Shown here in pieces: positions 35,655 through 44,623 of a stretch of 64,000 nt of DNA; positions within the stretch are counted from its first letter, which is position 1, and each line of letters starts with the position of its first letter. Position numbers and translations under genes: made by a program. The notes under the pieces were generated by a model. The model saw only the letters and a program-made list of their open reading frames with translations, had not been told where the DNA came from and searched no databases. The stretch comes from an uncultured Clostridia bacterium (GTDB lineage: Bacteria > Bacillota > Clostridia > Oscillospirales > Ruminococcaceae), in assembly GCA_946567425.1 (NCBI GenBank), contig CAMNXF010000012.1, forward strand, positions 33,186-97,185, in the 5' to 3' direction.

Positions 35655-35983
35655 TGTCAAAAACTCCTGTCATAATATTTCGGCTAAAAGAACTCAATCG
35701 GTAAAAAAGAGGGATTTAGCCGATAAATATATGCTAAGGGAGAATTTTGGAAATTGCGATAGGGAATAAACTCGCATTATATTACATAAGATAATACCTT
35801 GTCGCATATTGTATAATCATATAATTTTCATTTAAAATACACTTTATAATCACAAAATCAAAAAGGAAATTTCGTTTCCCTATTTCTTAAAAAAGGAAAA
35901 AACCGTCACTAGACTAAATAAAGCATATATGATAAAATAGAATTAGTTAAGTACAAGCCTTTAGGCGGTTCGTAACAAAGCTC

Positions 35984-36396
35984 TTTGACAATTGAATAGC
36001 AAAGCAAACACATAAACCTTAAAGCCGCGCTGTTTCTGACAGAAAAGCGCGATGACGTTTCTGCTGCCTATTTTCGAGGTTATTAATTATCCGTGATCAC
36101 ACATTTTATTAGCACGAGAATAACAGTAACCGAGATTTTATAAGCAGTTAGCCGAAGATCGGTAACGCAGCCGACCAATAGTAAAGAAACCGAGCGATTT
36201 GCGGCAAGGGGTATAATGATACTTACCGTGAGGTCTGACCATAGGAATGGCAGAGGTGAAAGCCCTATGTGCGGGGTGCGTAACTACCCGCTGTTTGCTT
36301 TGAATTGCAGCTTAAAATAAAAATGTCGGGCTGCACTTCCGTTGATCTCGCCCGTTGGACGATACAGATAAGCGGAAACAGCCCGACTTTTTATAT
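35984..36396 (+). ncRNA. Candidate structured RNA upstream of excisionase
   Basis: The 850-bp stretch 35655-36505 has no plausible gene, but from about 35984 it is full of stems. CTTTG/CAAAG flank AATTGAATAG. GCGC-TTTCT/AGAAA-GCGC lies near 36027-36051. GTTA-CCGA/TCGG-TAAC is at 36147-36166, GTAT/ATAC near 36211, CATAGG/CCTATG near 36239-36269, and GCGGG/CCCGC near 36271-36291. A 9-bp stem GTCGGGCTG/CAGCCCGAC at 36325-36387 is followed by TTTTTA. The last is a terminator-like end. I cannot match it to a known RNA family by eye; it is not a group II intron. Confidence 0.5.
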
Positions 36397-36421
36397 ATTG
36401 TTTATTCGAGAGTGCTTTTTC

Positions 36422-36437
36422 GTGCCATATATGGTAC
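36422..36437. promoter_or_regulatory. Palindromic operator candidate, site 4 (xis upstream)
   Basis: GTGCCATATATGGTAC differs at two positions from the site at 29531-29546. It is 69 bp before the excisionase start. Confidence 0.55.
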
Positions 36438-36505
36438 ATTTTCCAAAATATGCAAGTGCTTTGGCATAAGCAAATTATATTCATTATTATTTAGGAGGAC
36501 GTAAA

Positions 36506-36790
36506 ATGACAGTTACAGAAAAGCAAGAAATTCTATCTGAAATATCAAGCATTTTGGATAGTTATATCTCCCAGACCTCCGCACCTATCAGCAAGCCTGT
36601 TGAAATGCTCACGATCAACGAGTGTACCGAGTTGGTAAAAGGTTTGTCAAAGCATACGGTACGTGAGTTGGTAGGACGCGGAGAACTCACCTCAATACGC
36701 GCGGGAGCGGGCAGGAACGGCAAAATACTTGTATCAAAAGCGTCATTGTTAGCTTACGTTGATAATACTCAAAAAGAAATCGAGGTTTAA
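36506..36790 (+). CDS. xis: Excisionase-family DNA-binding protein
   Basis: This 94-residue protein has an extended N-terminus and a winged-helix: MLTINECTELVKGLSKHTVR, then ELVGRGELTSIRAGAGRNGK, then KILVSKASLLAYVDN. It is typical of Tn916-type Xis/AlpA-like proteins that bend DNA at the element ends to favour excision. TTAGGAGG precedes the start. It lies 113 bp ahead of the integrase in the same direction, with a promoter and operator between them. Confidence 0.88.
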   Translation: MTVTEKQEILSEISSILDSYISQTSAPISKPVEMLTINECTELVKGLSKHTVRELVGRGELTSIRAGAGRNGKILVSKASLLAYVDNTQKEIEV

Positions 36791-36823
36791 ACCGAATTTT
36801 TCCGATAGCATACCAAAAACATC

Positions 36824-36852
36824 TTGACTTTAAAGTATAGAAGTGCTATACT
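36824..36852 (+). promoter_or_regulatory. Integrase promoter with -10 operator
   Basis: TTGACT (36824-36829), 17 bases, TATACT (36847-36852). AGTATAG/CTATACT (36834-36840 and 36846-36852) is a perfect inverted repeat covering the -10 box, so a bound repressor or Xis would shut it off. Confidence 0.7.
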
Positions 36853-36903
36853 AAAAGTGCAGATGGTAGGTATGCTATGGTGTAAAATTAGGAGGGTTTT
36901 ACA

Positions 36904-38082
36904 ATGGCAAGCTACTACAAAAGAGGTAACAGTTATGTTATAAGAGTGAGCTGCGGCTATAACGCAGAGGGCAAGCAGATATATCAGTCTATGACGTGGA
37001 AGCCCGATGAGGGAATGACCGCCAAGCAGATTGAAAAGGAAGTAAACAGGCAAGCGGTTTTGTTTGAGGAAAACTGCAAGAATGGTTTTCAGAGCAAGGT
37101 TGTTAAGTTTGAAACGTTCTGTGAGGAATGGTTCGAGGAATATGCTAAACCGAATTTGCGGAACACAACATACAACTCACTTTATCATAGGCGGTTGCGT
37201 ATTTACGAGGCAATAGGTCACATCAGAATGGACAAAATCACGGCACGGCAAATTCAAGTGTTTATCAATTCATTGTCTAAAGAGGGTGTGAACGAGAGGA
37301 ATGGACAGCCGCTTTCAGCAAAGTCAATTCGGCATAATCTCAGCCTTATTTCGGATGTTTTCGGTTATGCTGTGAAAATGGGAGTTGTTACAGAAAATCC
37401 TTGTTCAAAGGTTACTTTACCTAAGATTGAGCAAAAGGAAAAGCAGATATACACTCCCGAAGAAGCGGCAAAGTTTCTCGATTTGCTCCACGGCGCTCCT
37501 ATAAAGTACCGTGCTTTTTTCAATCTGGCGATATACAGCGGGTTTAGGCGCGGTGAGCTGCTCGGTTTGGAGTGGAAAGATATCGACTTTGAGAACAACG
37601 TTATCAACGTGCGGCGCACATCGTGTTATACTCCCGACCGCGGAATATACACCGATACCACCAAAACTAAAATGTCGCAGAGGACGTTGAAATTTCCGCA
37701 GGAGATAATGGATTTGCTCAGGGAACTTCACGATTTCCAAGATAACGAGGCACTCAAATTCGGCAATAAATGGGTAGAAACGGACAGGCTCTTTACAAAG
37801 GACAACGGTGAGCCGCAACATCCGAACACTACATACCAATGGCTTGAACGGTTCTGTAAGAAAAACGATATTCCGTTCTATGGTTTGCACAGCTTTCGTC
37901 ACTTGTTCGCCAGTTTGCTCGTCAACGGCGGTGTGGATATTGTGACGGTATCGGGGGCGTTAGGACACTCCAACGTAAGCACAACGAGTAATATTTATTG
38001 CCATATGTTGGAAAATTCCAGAGCAAAGGTTTCCGACGTTATCACGGGTGCTTTGAACCTCTCAACAAAGCGCGGAGCATAG
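36904..38082 (+). CDS. int: Tyrosine integrase of the outer element (Tn916-like)
   Basis: This 392-residue enzyme has an N-terminal arm-binding domain (about 1-60), a SAM-like core-binding domain (about 68-165) and a catalytic domain. The active-site residues are visible: Arg215 in SGFRRGEL, His329-x-x-Arg332 in LHSFRH, His355 in ALGHSN, and Tyr365 in SNIYCHM. The length is normal for the Tn916 family. It ends about 100 bp from the tRNA-Leu gene, and the gap carries tandem repeats probably bound by its N-terminal arm domain. Confidence 0.95.
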   Translation: MASYYKRGNSYVIRVSCGYNAEGKQIYQSMTWKPDEGMTAKQIEKEVNRQAVLFEENCKNGFQSKVVKFETFCEEWFEEYAKPNLRNTTYNSLYHRRLRIYEAIGHIRMDKITARQIQVFINSLSKEGVNERNGQPLSAKSIRHNLSLISDVFGYAVKMGVVTENPCSKVTLPKIEQKEKQIYTPEEAAKFLDLLHGAPIKYRAFFNLAIYSGFRRGELLGLEWKDIDFENNVINVRRTSCYTPDRGIYTDTTKTKMSQRTLKFPQEIMDLLRELHDFQDNEALKFGNKWVETDRLFTKDNGEPQHPNTTYQWLERFCKKNDIPFYGLHSFRHLFASLLVNGGVDIVTVSGALGHSNVSTTSNIYCHMLENSRAKVSDVITGALNLSTKRGA

Positions 38083-38092
38083 TTTTTTCAAA

Positions 38093-38113
38093 ACAATGTA
38101 CAAACAATGTACA
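38093..38113. repeat. Tandem direct repeats, likely integrase arm sites
   Basis: ACAATGTACA occurs twice with an 11-bp period (38093-38102, 38104-38113) between int and the tRNA. Tn916-type integrases bind such direct repeats near the element end. Confidence 0.6.
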
Positions 38114-38181
38114 GAATGGGTATCCGCAAAAAACAAATAACCCGCAAACGGCTCTACAAAGCCATTCACGGGCAAAGGGTA

Positions 38182-38268
38182 TGGTGCGAGTGACGGGACT
38201 TGAACCCACACGGCAATACTGCCACTAGCACCTCAAGCTAGCCTGTCTGCCTATTCCAGCACACTCGC
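38182..38268 (-). tRNA. tRNA-Leu(GAG)
   Basis: Read on the - strand, GCGAGTG at the 5' end pairs with CACTCGC at the 3' end. A discriminator A and an encoded CCA follow. The anticodon stem CTAGC/GCTAG encloses the loop TTGAGGT with anticodon GAG (Leu). GGTTCAAGTCC is the T arm, and a long variable arm is present as in class II tRNAs. The 3' end faces the integrase and is the likely attachment site. Confidence 0.93.
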
Positions 38269-38378
38269 AAAATCGCCATCCAACGACTTTATAATTATAT
38301 CACATATTGGATGATTTGTCAATAGGTTTTTGAAACTTTTTCAAATTTTTTAAAAGTAAAGTGATACGTCGATAACGC

Positions 38379-38747
38379 TCATATATTGGCATCAATTTCG
38401 TTTTTCCCGTTTATCACCCGAATTTCCAGTCGATGTGGGAGACAAACGATTGGCGTGTTCCCGGAAATTTCACCCATGTTTACACAAACTTTATCGAAAC
38501 AATCGGCTTTGCTTACAGAAATTTTGCCATTGCATACTGTTATCACATTGTAACCGTTTTCACAATTTACAGTAAATTCTGTATCCTCTAAAAGCGGAAT
38601 TGTCTTAAGCAACTTGCCGTTTTGGTATATTTCTGCAGCTGCGTCTGTATGCTCAATATTACCCATTGTTATCCAAGCCGCTATCCCTCCGGCTGCTGCC
38701 AGAGCCAGTATCCCCGACGAAATCGCAATTTTTGCGTTTGTGCCCAT
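38379..38747 (-). CDS. NusG domain II-containing protein
   Basis: This 122-residue protein has an N-terminal membrane span (about 8-30, AISSGILALAAAGGIAAWIT) and an outer beta domain. YQNGKLLKTIPL begins that domain, and GKISVSKADCFDKVCVNMG then IVCLPHRLEIRV form its Cys-containing core. This is the pattern of NusG-II domain proteins often encoded near rnf or thiamine/FMN transfer genes in Clostridia. Here the upstream neighbour has been replaced by a decayed insertion sequence, so its partner is unknown. Confidence 0.8.
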   Translation of the reverse strand: MGTNAKIAISSGILALAAAGGIAAWITMGNIEHTDAAAEIYQNGKLLKTIPLLEDTEFTVNCENGYNVITVCNGKISVSKADCFDKVCVNMGEISGNTPIVCLPHRLEIRVINGKNEIDANI

Positions 38748-38892
38748 GAATTGCCTCCAATAAAAATCCCCTGTCAGTCATGTGACCCGCCCCCTGTCAA
38801 GCAGACAGAGCAAAAAACAAAAAAATTCTACGAAATATCCGAAAGCAGTATGTGCAAATTGTGCAGGCTGCTAGTTTTTGCCGATTGATCGT

Positions 38893-38941
38893 GGTATCCC
38901 TTCGCAGTGAGGAGCGAAGCGACGAACGAAGAAGGGATACC
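38893..38941. repeat. Stable hairpin near IS3 end
   Basis: GGTATCCCTTC (38893-38903) and GAAGGGATACC (38931-38941) pair without mismatch; the loop carries GCGAAGC. It stands 23 bp past the 3' end of the transposase remnant. Confidence 0.7.
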
Positions 38942-38963
38942 GCGGCAAAATTTTTCAACAGAT

Positions 38964-39826
38964 CTACGTTGCGTATGTTTCATGGTATTCAATAGGCGTC
39001 ATACAGTTCAGCCTGTGCTGGTAGCGATTATTGTTGTAGTAAACTATATATGCTTCAATTGCGTCGATCAAATTTTCTTTGGATGTGAATTTTTTGAGGT
39101 AATACATTTCCGACTTAATAATACCACAATAACCTTCCATTGGACCGTTGTCAATACATCTGCCTACTCCGGACATACTCTGTCTCATACCGGCATCCAT
39201 AAGTTTTTGATGGAATGCTTTTGTCGTATACTGAAAACCACAGTCGCTATGGAACAACGGGTGTGCATCCGGGTTCAAAGCAACAGCTTCATCAAAGTTG
39301 GAGAATACAAGCTCGTTGTTATTGTATTCGCTGATTTGATAGGCAACAATGCGCCGTCGTATAGGTCGAGTATCGCACTCAAATAAAGTTTCTTTACTTC
39401 CAAACCCGAATAATACTTAAATTCAGTCACGTCGGTCAGCCACTTTTCGTTTGGTGCGTCTGCGTGAAAATCTCTGTTCAGCACATTTTCCGCTGTGATC
39501 TCAGGTGTTGACGGTATGTATTTTTTTCGCTTGATCCGTGTTACGGACTTTAAGTGCAGGAGCTGCATTAATCTGTAAATGCGCTTTTTGTTGTAATGCG
39601 CCTCATGCTCGCGGTTGTTTGTGATGGTCATTTGCCTATAACCCAATATTCCGTTCGTTTCCTCATAATGCCGTTTTATCCATTCAACGACCTGCTCGTT
39701 AATATGCTGACTATGGCTCGGTGTTCTTTTTAGCCATTTGTAATATGCCGAACGTGCGACGTGAATGGCATCACACAGCTTCGTAATCGCATATCGCTCC
39801 GTCTCATTCAGATATCTGATCGCCAA
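38964..39826 (-). pseudogene. IS3-family transposase orfB, frameshifted
   Basis: The 5' part (39826 down to about 39350) encodes GILGYRQMTITNNREHEAHY and DAPNEKWLTDVTEFKYYSG with the first catalytic Asp. The frame shifts near 39350. It resumes with YNNNELVFSNFDEAVALNPD, HSDCGFQYTTKAFHQ (second Asp) and GPMEGYCGIIKSE (the Glu). The loss of one base explains the break. All three DDE residues remain, but as two unlinked frames, so the enzyme is inactive unless frameshifting occurs. Confidence 0.88.
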
Positions 39827-39849
39827 ATATTGATCCTCTTGTCGTACTC

Positions 39850-40533
39850 CGCTTAGCGACCGCCCCCTCTCAATTCCCTGAGTTTTTTTAATATTGCGAT
39901 CTCCATTTCCTGATCCTTAATTTTTACCTAAAAAATCTTATTTTCCATGCGAAGTTTGTCCGTTTCCGTCAATTCATCTTCCGGCTTTGCTTTTCCTCTG
40001 CGGTCTGTAAGCCCGTCTGCGCCTTTCGCCTCGTACTTATGCACCCACGAATAGACCTGCTGATATGATACGCCGTATTTCTCAGCTGCCACTCCGTAAT
40101 CCTTGCCGTTCGCTATACAAAACGCGACTATTTCTGTTCTTTCTTCCAATGTCGTTTTTCTGCCATTACTCATGGTAACTCCTCTTTCCGAGCTGCTATG
40201 CTCTTTAAAGTCCTTACCACTATTATACCACCTTATCCACGTTCTCAGTGTTTTTGTGTCGGACATTTTGTACATATTGCATACAGGCTGCCTTTTCCCG
40301 TCAGATATTCTTTTACTGCCAAAAGCTTTGTCGCTTTGGAATACTTCTTGTATTTGCTGCTGATCCGCAGCTCGTCTATTCCCTCTGCCTTAGCTCGCCT
40401 CACATAATCCTAAAGCGTTGTTTTGCTGATTCCATACTTTTTTGCAATACTTCCATAGCTGCCTTAACCTTTCATGTATTCTTCCACTACTTTTATTCGC
40501 TGCTTATTCGTCAGCTTCCCTTTTCTTGCCATT
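39850..40533 (-). pseudogene. IS3-family orfA, several stops
   Basis: Reading from 40533: MARKGKLTNKQRIKVVEEYM, a stop, GSYGSIAKKYGISKTTL, a stop, DYVRRAKAEGIDELRISSKY, and so on. The open part (39928-40275) contains GRKTTLEERTEIVAFCIANG and GVSYQQVYSWVHKYEAKGAD, two HTH modules of orfA. A further stop at 39925 cuts the final coiled coil. At least three inactivating stops are visible. Confidence 0.82.
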
Positions 40534-40630
40534 AGAATAATAACCCCCTTAGTTCAACACTCGAGGTTTTTGTTTTTCGTGTGTCTACTCTAAGGGGATT
40601 ATATCAGATCGGATAACGGGGAAATTCTTT

Positions 40631-42820
40631 TTAACCGATAACGCAGTCAACAAGATAGCCGCTGTCGGATTTTACCAGCTTGACCGGACAAGTGTAGTAT
40701 GCAGCTTTACCGTAGAAGTCGCCTGCATAGACGTAAAGTGTTCCGCTTACAACGCCGTCGGTTTCGTCGGAAACGTTCAGCACGGTCTCGGATAGCCTGA
40801 TCTTCGTAATGCCGCCGTCATCTATTGACGAACCGTCGGCTTCATCAACGATACAGCGTGCCGCAAACTCTGCCGCCGTGCTTTCGGTGTAAAGCTCCGC
40901 AAGCGTCTGCTTTAATTTTTCCGCATCGTTAATTCCGTAATTGCCGCAATCGCCTCCCGCGATTGCGTTTTGTAGTCCGACAGCTGCGTCAAGCGCTCCG
41001 CGAATCTCGGCGGCAGCGTTCTCGACAGGCGTCTCAAAGGTCAGATAGTCGTTCCTTGCGCGTTCGGTATAACTTCCCTCAACAATGCGCACCGCGCCGT
41101 TTTCGGGTATTGCGGTATAATAGCGCGAGAAGCTGTTTTTAAAATCGATTTTCGATATAACGGAGACCCCGCCGCTTGGCAGACTGTTTTCCTCACCAAC
41201 CGTGTAGTAATCACCATCACGAATAAAGCTGTGCGCCGATACGCCAAAATCTATTTCAGATGAATTGCCTGCCAATACAACATTCAGCGACAAGGGATTG
41301 TAGATCAACTTCATTCTGCCGTCATCAAGCACCGCGTGAGTAAACGCAGTATTAACGGTCACATCATATTCGCCTTGAATAGAACCCACGATATCCGCTT
41401 CCTCGACTGACGATGCTCTATAAACCCTGAGCGCGTCGCCGCGGTACATACCAAAATAAACCATTCCGTTGTCCGCGCCAATAAGCACGAAATTATCAGC
41501 GGAGGAATAAAGCGTTTTCAGCTTGTTAGACTCAAATCCGCCCTCATATATTTTCAGCGAATATTCACCGTTTTCATAAATGTTAAGCGCCAGAATGCCG
41601 GAACCCGCATTATAGGCAATCTCTTTTATTTCGCCGGAGCCGACCGCTTCGGAAAGGCTTATCTCGCGGATAATCCCGTCGTCCGCGTTGACTTTATAAA
41701 TCGCATTTCCGCTGCCGAGTGCCAACAAACTTTCGCCGTTCTCGCCTATCCAGAAAACTTTAGCCTCTGCGCAAGGCATAGAAGCCGTAAGTTCCGCCTC
41801 TCCGTCAACGACCGTGTACAGCCGAATGTCATTTGCGGTACGGACATAAAAAACGTTATCATTTAAGAAGTACGCCCTCAAAGCTCCAACATCATCGGTC
41901 TCGCAGGAGAATTTCTCGCTGTCTTTTGGCAAAGTAACGCCTTCCGGCAGCTTTGCAGCAATATTATCAGGAATATTTATCTGATGAACGTCTGTGTTTT
42001 CGATATAAACGTTCTCCGCTCCACCGTCCGCTTCGTTGATATGATTAGTAAGCTGAAATGTTGAAGGCTCAGGCGGCTCTACAGTACTGTTGTTCGGCTC
42101 GCTCGTTTCGGGCGTATCGGACGAAGTCTCGCTGCTTGTCGAGGACTCCGAAATACTGCCTGTGCTCTCGGAAACACTGTCGCTTGACGAACTGTCCGAC
42201 GTGCTGTCGGGAACTATCGGCACGACTGGTTCAAAAATATTCTGGGGATCGTAAAGCTCGACCGCCAATACCAAATCGTTGTCCTGAAAAGACGTCATAA
42301 GATAGCCCGCGCATCTCACGACCGCGCCTGTTACCTTCCCGTTTTCCGAACTGCCGACAAACACAGCCCCCACGCTGTCCGAGCCGTCAATTTTAGTACC
42401 GTCTTCCATAAACAGCGATTTAACGGGAACGCTGCCCTCCGCGCGCGCCAAAAGCACGCCCTGTGCTTCGGCAGGCGAAAGCGGTCTGCTGAACGTAACC
42501 AATACGTCAACAAGCTCCTTGGAATTTTCGTTTTCACGAACCGCGTTAATGCCGTTCGCGATGCGCTGTTCGCTTGTGAGCGCCCCCACGGTCTCCCCGG
42601 ACGGAAGCGGCTGAACGCCGTGATTGCCAATGCTTACCGCCGCGATAGTTCCCACAGTAACGACAAGCGTCGCCGCAGCAACCGTCATACCTATGTAAAC
42701 GGGCATACTCCATAATTTATTTTTCCCCGAAAGCCGTCCGTTTTTCGCGTTATTGTATATCTTCTCTTTATCAAACGCGTAGCTTTCCATAAGTTCTCTG
42801 TAAAAATCACGCTTATCCAC
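40631..42820 (-). CDS. Membrane-anchored partner of ECF sigma factor, beta-propeller-like outer domain
   Basis: This 729-residue protein has a cytoplasmic N-terminus (about 1-38) that could bind the sigma factor, then a membrane span (about 40-62, PVYIGMTVAAATLVVTVGTI). A first outer domain carries LVTFSRPLSPAEAQGVLLAR. A Ser/Glu/Thr/Pro-rich linker lies at about 205-250. A long beta-repeat region follows (EVSLSEAVGSG-like strands), and a final alpha/beta part ends YLVDCVIG. The start is GTG at 42820 after AAGGGGGCT. It lies 33 bp behind the sigma gene, and this order suggests an anti-sigma factor with a large sensor. Confidence 0.78.
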   Translation of the reverse strand: MDKRDFYRELMESYAFDKEKIYNNAKNGRLSGKNKLWSMPVYIGMTVAAATLVVTVGTIAAVSIGNHGVQPLPSGETVGALTSEQRIANGINAVRENENSKELVDVLVTFSRPLSPAEAQGVLLARAEGSVPVKSLFMEDGTKIDGSDSVGAVFVGSSENGKVTGAVVRCAGYLMTSFQDNDLVLAVELYDPQNIFEPVVPIVPDSTSDSSSSDSVSESTGSISESSTSSETSSDTPETSEPNNSTVEPPEPSTFQLTNHINEADGGAENVYIENTDVHQINIPDNIAAKLPEGVTLPKDSEKFSCETDDVGALRAYFLNDNVFYVRTANDIRLYTVVDGEAELTASMPCAEAKVFWIGENGESLLALGSGNAIYKVNADDGIIREISLSEAVGSGEIKEIAYNAGSGILALNIYENGEYSLKIYEGGFESNKLKTLYSSADNFVLIGADNGMVYFGMYRGDALRVYRASSVEEADIVGSIQGEYDVTVNTAFTHAVLDDGRMKLIYNPLSLNVVLAGNSSEIDFGVSAHSFIRDGDYYTVGEENSLPSGGVSVISKIDFKNSFSRYYTAIPENGAVRIVEGSYTERARNDYLTFETPVENAAAEIRGALDAAVGLQNAIAGGDCGNYGINDAEKLKQTLAELYTESTAAEFAARCIVDEADGSSIDDGGITKIRLSETVLNVSDETDGVVSGTLYVYAGDFYGKAAYYTCPVKLVKSDSGYLVDCVIG

Positions 42821-42853
42821 GACTCAGCCCCCTTTCCGTGTACATTAACTATA

Positions 42854-43399
42854 TTACAATCCGAATTTCTTTTTTTGCCGATCCAACGTGCGGTACAGCT
42901 TGGTCTTTACCGTCGACAACTTCATATCCATCGTTTCGGATATTTCTTCCAGCTTCATATCGCACACAAAATAAAGATAAAATATTCTGCCCGTTGTTTC
43001 GTCGTTCTGCATTACGTCGTCAAAGATCTGTTTGGCGAGTATCTTGTTGTTTATGACCTCGTCAAACAACGGCTCGTCCCTTGAAAGCTCCGCCTCCAGA
43101 GCGGAGGTTTCTTCCTCCGAGAAATCCGACATATTCTTGACACGTTCGCGCCGCTTTATAAAGCCCGACAAAAAGCTCCTGCATTCAAATTTGGCTATGT
43201 TTATCAGAAACGCCTCCGCGGACTCAATATCCTCAAACCCCTTTTCGGATATACGCTTGTAAAAGCGCGTGTAAACGTTCTGGATAATATCCTCTGCGTC
43301 CTGAAAGCGCGAGGCGTGGCTTAATACAAATCTCGATATGGTTGTGAACGTTTGTGCGTAAGCGTTATTAAAATAACGGTCGATATCGTTTTTATCCAA
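42854..43399 (-). CDS. ECF-type RNA polymerase sigma factor (chromosomal)
   Basis: This 181-residue factor has region 2 with FQDAEDIIQNVYTRFYKRIS and an Arg/Lys-rich linker. Region 4 is GRIFYLYFVCDMKLEEISET then MDMKLSTVKTKLYRTLDRQ. It is not closely similar to the two sigma factors in the mobile elements. It should be controlled by the adjacent membrane protein. The 390-bp gap upstream (43400-43789) holds the nfn promoter at its far end and no other gene. Confidence 0.9.
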   Translation of the reverse strand: MDKNDIDRYFNNAYAQTFTTISRFVLSHASRFQDAEDIIQNVYTRFYKRISEKGFEDIESAEAFLINIAKFECRSFLSGFIKRRERVKNMSDFSEEETSALEAELSRDEPLFDEVINNKILAKQIFDDVMQNDETTGRIFYLYFVCDMKLEEISETMDMKLSTVKTKLYRTLDRQKKKFGL

Positions 43400-43726
43400 C
43401 GGCGTTTCACCTCGCTTGCCACAGCGTGAACGTTACCGCCGTCTATTGCCGGTTGCCATTATTGAAGTCAAGGATATTCGTAAAAAAGTTTCACCCGACT
43501 GACAATTAAAGCGATTATGCGGAACGTTACGATAGATTTTGCACAGAATGCAGTTGCCTTGTGCAATATACTGATGTGTCGACGGCACTTGCATACATAT
43601 AAAATATTATATCACATATTGCTTTTTTTGTCAAATCTTTTTGAACATCGTGCAGCTGCGCCGCCGTATATAAAAAACGTTTGCCGCTCACAGGAATAAA
43701 TTACACAAAAACTATTGAAAAAGCTA

Positions 43727-43755
43727 TTGCAAAATACAAAATGTTATGATATAAT
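43727..43755 (+). promoter_or_regulatory. Promoter of nfnAB
   Basis: TTGCAA (43727-43732), 17 bases, TATAAT (43750-43755), 35 bp before the nfnA start. Confidence 0.75.
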
Positions 43756-43789
43756 TTAAATGTATGTAATACTACGGGAGGTTTGTTCA

Positions 43790-44623
43790 ATGTATAAAAT
43801 AATCAGAAAACAAGTTCTTAATCCCACTGTTACCCTTATGGAGGTGGAGGCTCCGCTTATCGCGAAAAAAGCAGAGCCGGGACAGTTTATCATTCTGCGC
43901 GTCAATGAGGACGGCGAACGTATTCCGCTTACGGTCGCGGATTTTGACCGCGAAAAGGGAACCATAACCATAATTTTCCAGATAGTTGGCGCGACTACCG
44001 AGCTACTCAATCATCTTAACGAGGGCGAATTTATACACGATTTCGTAGGTCCTCTCGGTGTGGCTTCTCACATCGAGGGGCTGAAAAAGGTCGCCGTTGT
44101 CGGCGGCGGTGTGGGCTGCGCTATCGCGTATCCTATCGCGAAGAAGCTTCACAATAACGGCTGCGAGGTGCATTCCGTTGTCGGTTTCAGAAACAAGGAT
44201 CTCGTTATCCTAGAGGACGAGTTTAACGCGGTTTCCGACGTTATGAGGATGATGACCGACGACGGATCTCACGGCACAAAGGGTCTCGTGACTGACGCTC
44301 TCAAGGAGCTCATCGAAGAGGGCAATCAATACGACGAGGTTATTGCCATCGGCCCGCTTATCATGATGAAGTTCGTGTGCAGGCTCACCAAGGAATACAA
44401 CATAAAGACCGTAGTTTCGATGAACCCGATAATGATCGACGGCACGGGAATGTGCGGCGGCTGCCGTCTTACCGTCGGCGGCGAGACGAAGTTCGCGTGC
44501 GTTGATGGTCCGGACTTTGACGGTCATCTTGTCGATTTCGACGAGGCAATGGAGCGCGGCACTATGTACAAGGAATTTGAGACGAAAAAGCGCGAAGAGG
44601 TCTGCAATTTGTTTAAAATGTAA
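43790..44623 (+). CDS. nfnA: Ferredoxin-NADP+ oxidoreductase small subunit (NfnA-like / sulfide dehydrogenase-like)
   Basis: This 277-residue protein has an FAD-binding beta barrel (about 1-95, PGQFIILRVNEDGERIPLTV), an NAD-binding part (GPLGVASHIEGLKKVAVVGG near 92) and a C-terminal [2Fe-2S] cluster site. The Cys residues of that site are in GTGMCGGCRLTVGGETKFAC. This matches NfnA (also annotated as dihydroorotate dehydrogenase electron-transfer-like or SudB). The start at 43790 follows GGGAGG. With the next gene it forms the electron-bifurcating NADH-dependent ferredoxin:NADP oxidoreductase that balances NADPH in anaerobes. Confidence 0.88.
   Translation: MYKIIRKQVLNPTVTLMEVEAPLIAKKAEPGQFIILRVNEDGERIPLTVADFDREKGTITIIFQIVGATTELLNHLNEGEFIHDFVGPLGVASHIEGLKKVAVVGGGVGCAIAYPIAKKLHNNGCEVHSVVGFRNKDLVILEDEFNAVSDVMRMMTDDGSHGTKGLVTDALKELIEEGNQYDEVIAIGPLIMMKFVCRLTKEYNIKTVVSMNPIMIDGTGMCGGCRLTVGGETKFACVDGPDFDGHLVDFDEAMERGTMYKEFETKKREEVCNLFKM

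Larger units (their letters stand above)
1..38184. mobile_element. Integrative (probably conjugative) element, right-hand part; left end outside window
   Basis: A giant methylase/helicase, a DUF3991/Toprim protein, a MobV relaxase, a YolD-UmuC pair, an excisionase and a tyrosine integrase follow one another. The series stops at the 3' end of a tRNA-Leu gene that faces the integrase. Integrase next to the 3' end of a tRNA is the classic layout of the att end of an integrative element. No type IV secretion genes are visible, so self-transfer cannot be judged here; they would have to lie left of base 1. The right boundary is set to the encoded CCA of the tRNA; the true crossover may be a few tens of bases inside the tRNA. 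A second element (7193-16502) and an IS256-type element are nested in it. Confidence 0.75.
38763..40610 (-). mobile_element. Decayed IS3-family insertion sequence
   Basis: It contains remnants of orfA (with stops) and orfB (frameshifted), flanked by imperfect inverted ends. AATCCCCTGTCAGT is found near 38764 and, in reverse, AATCCCCTTAGAGT near 40600. Decay implies an old insertion between the NusG-II gene and the sigma operon. Confidence 0.75.

Noticed and set aside
35984..36396. Group II intron
   Set aside because: There is no GTGCG-type 5' end, no domain V-like hairpin and no reverse transcriptase gene nearby.
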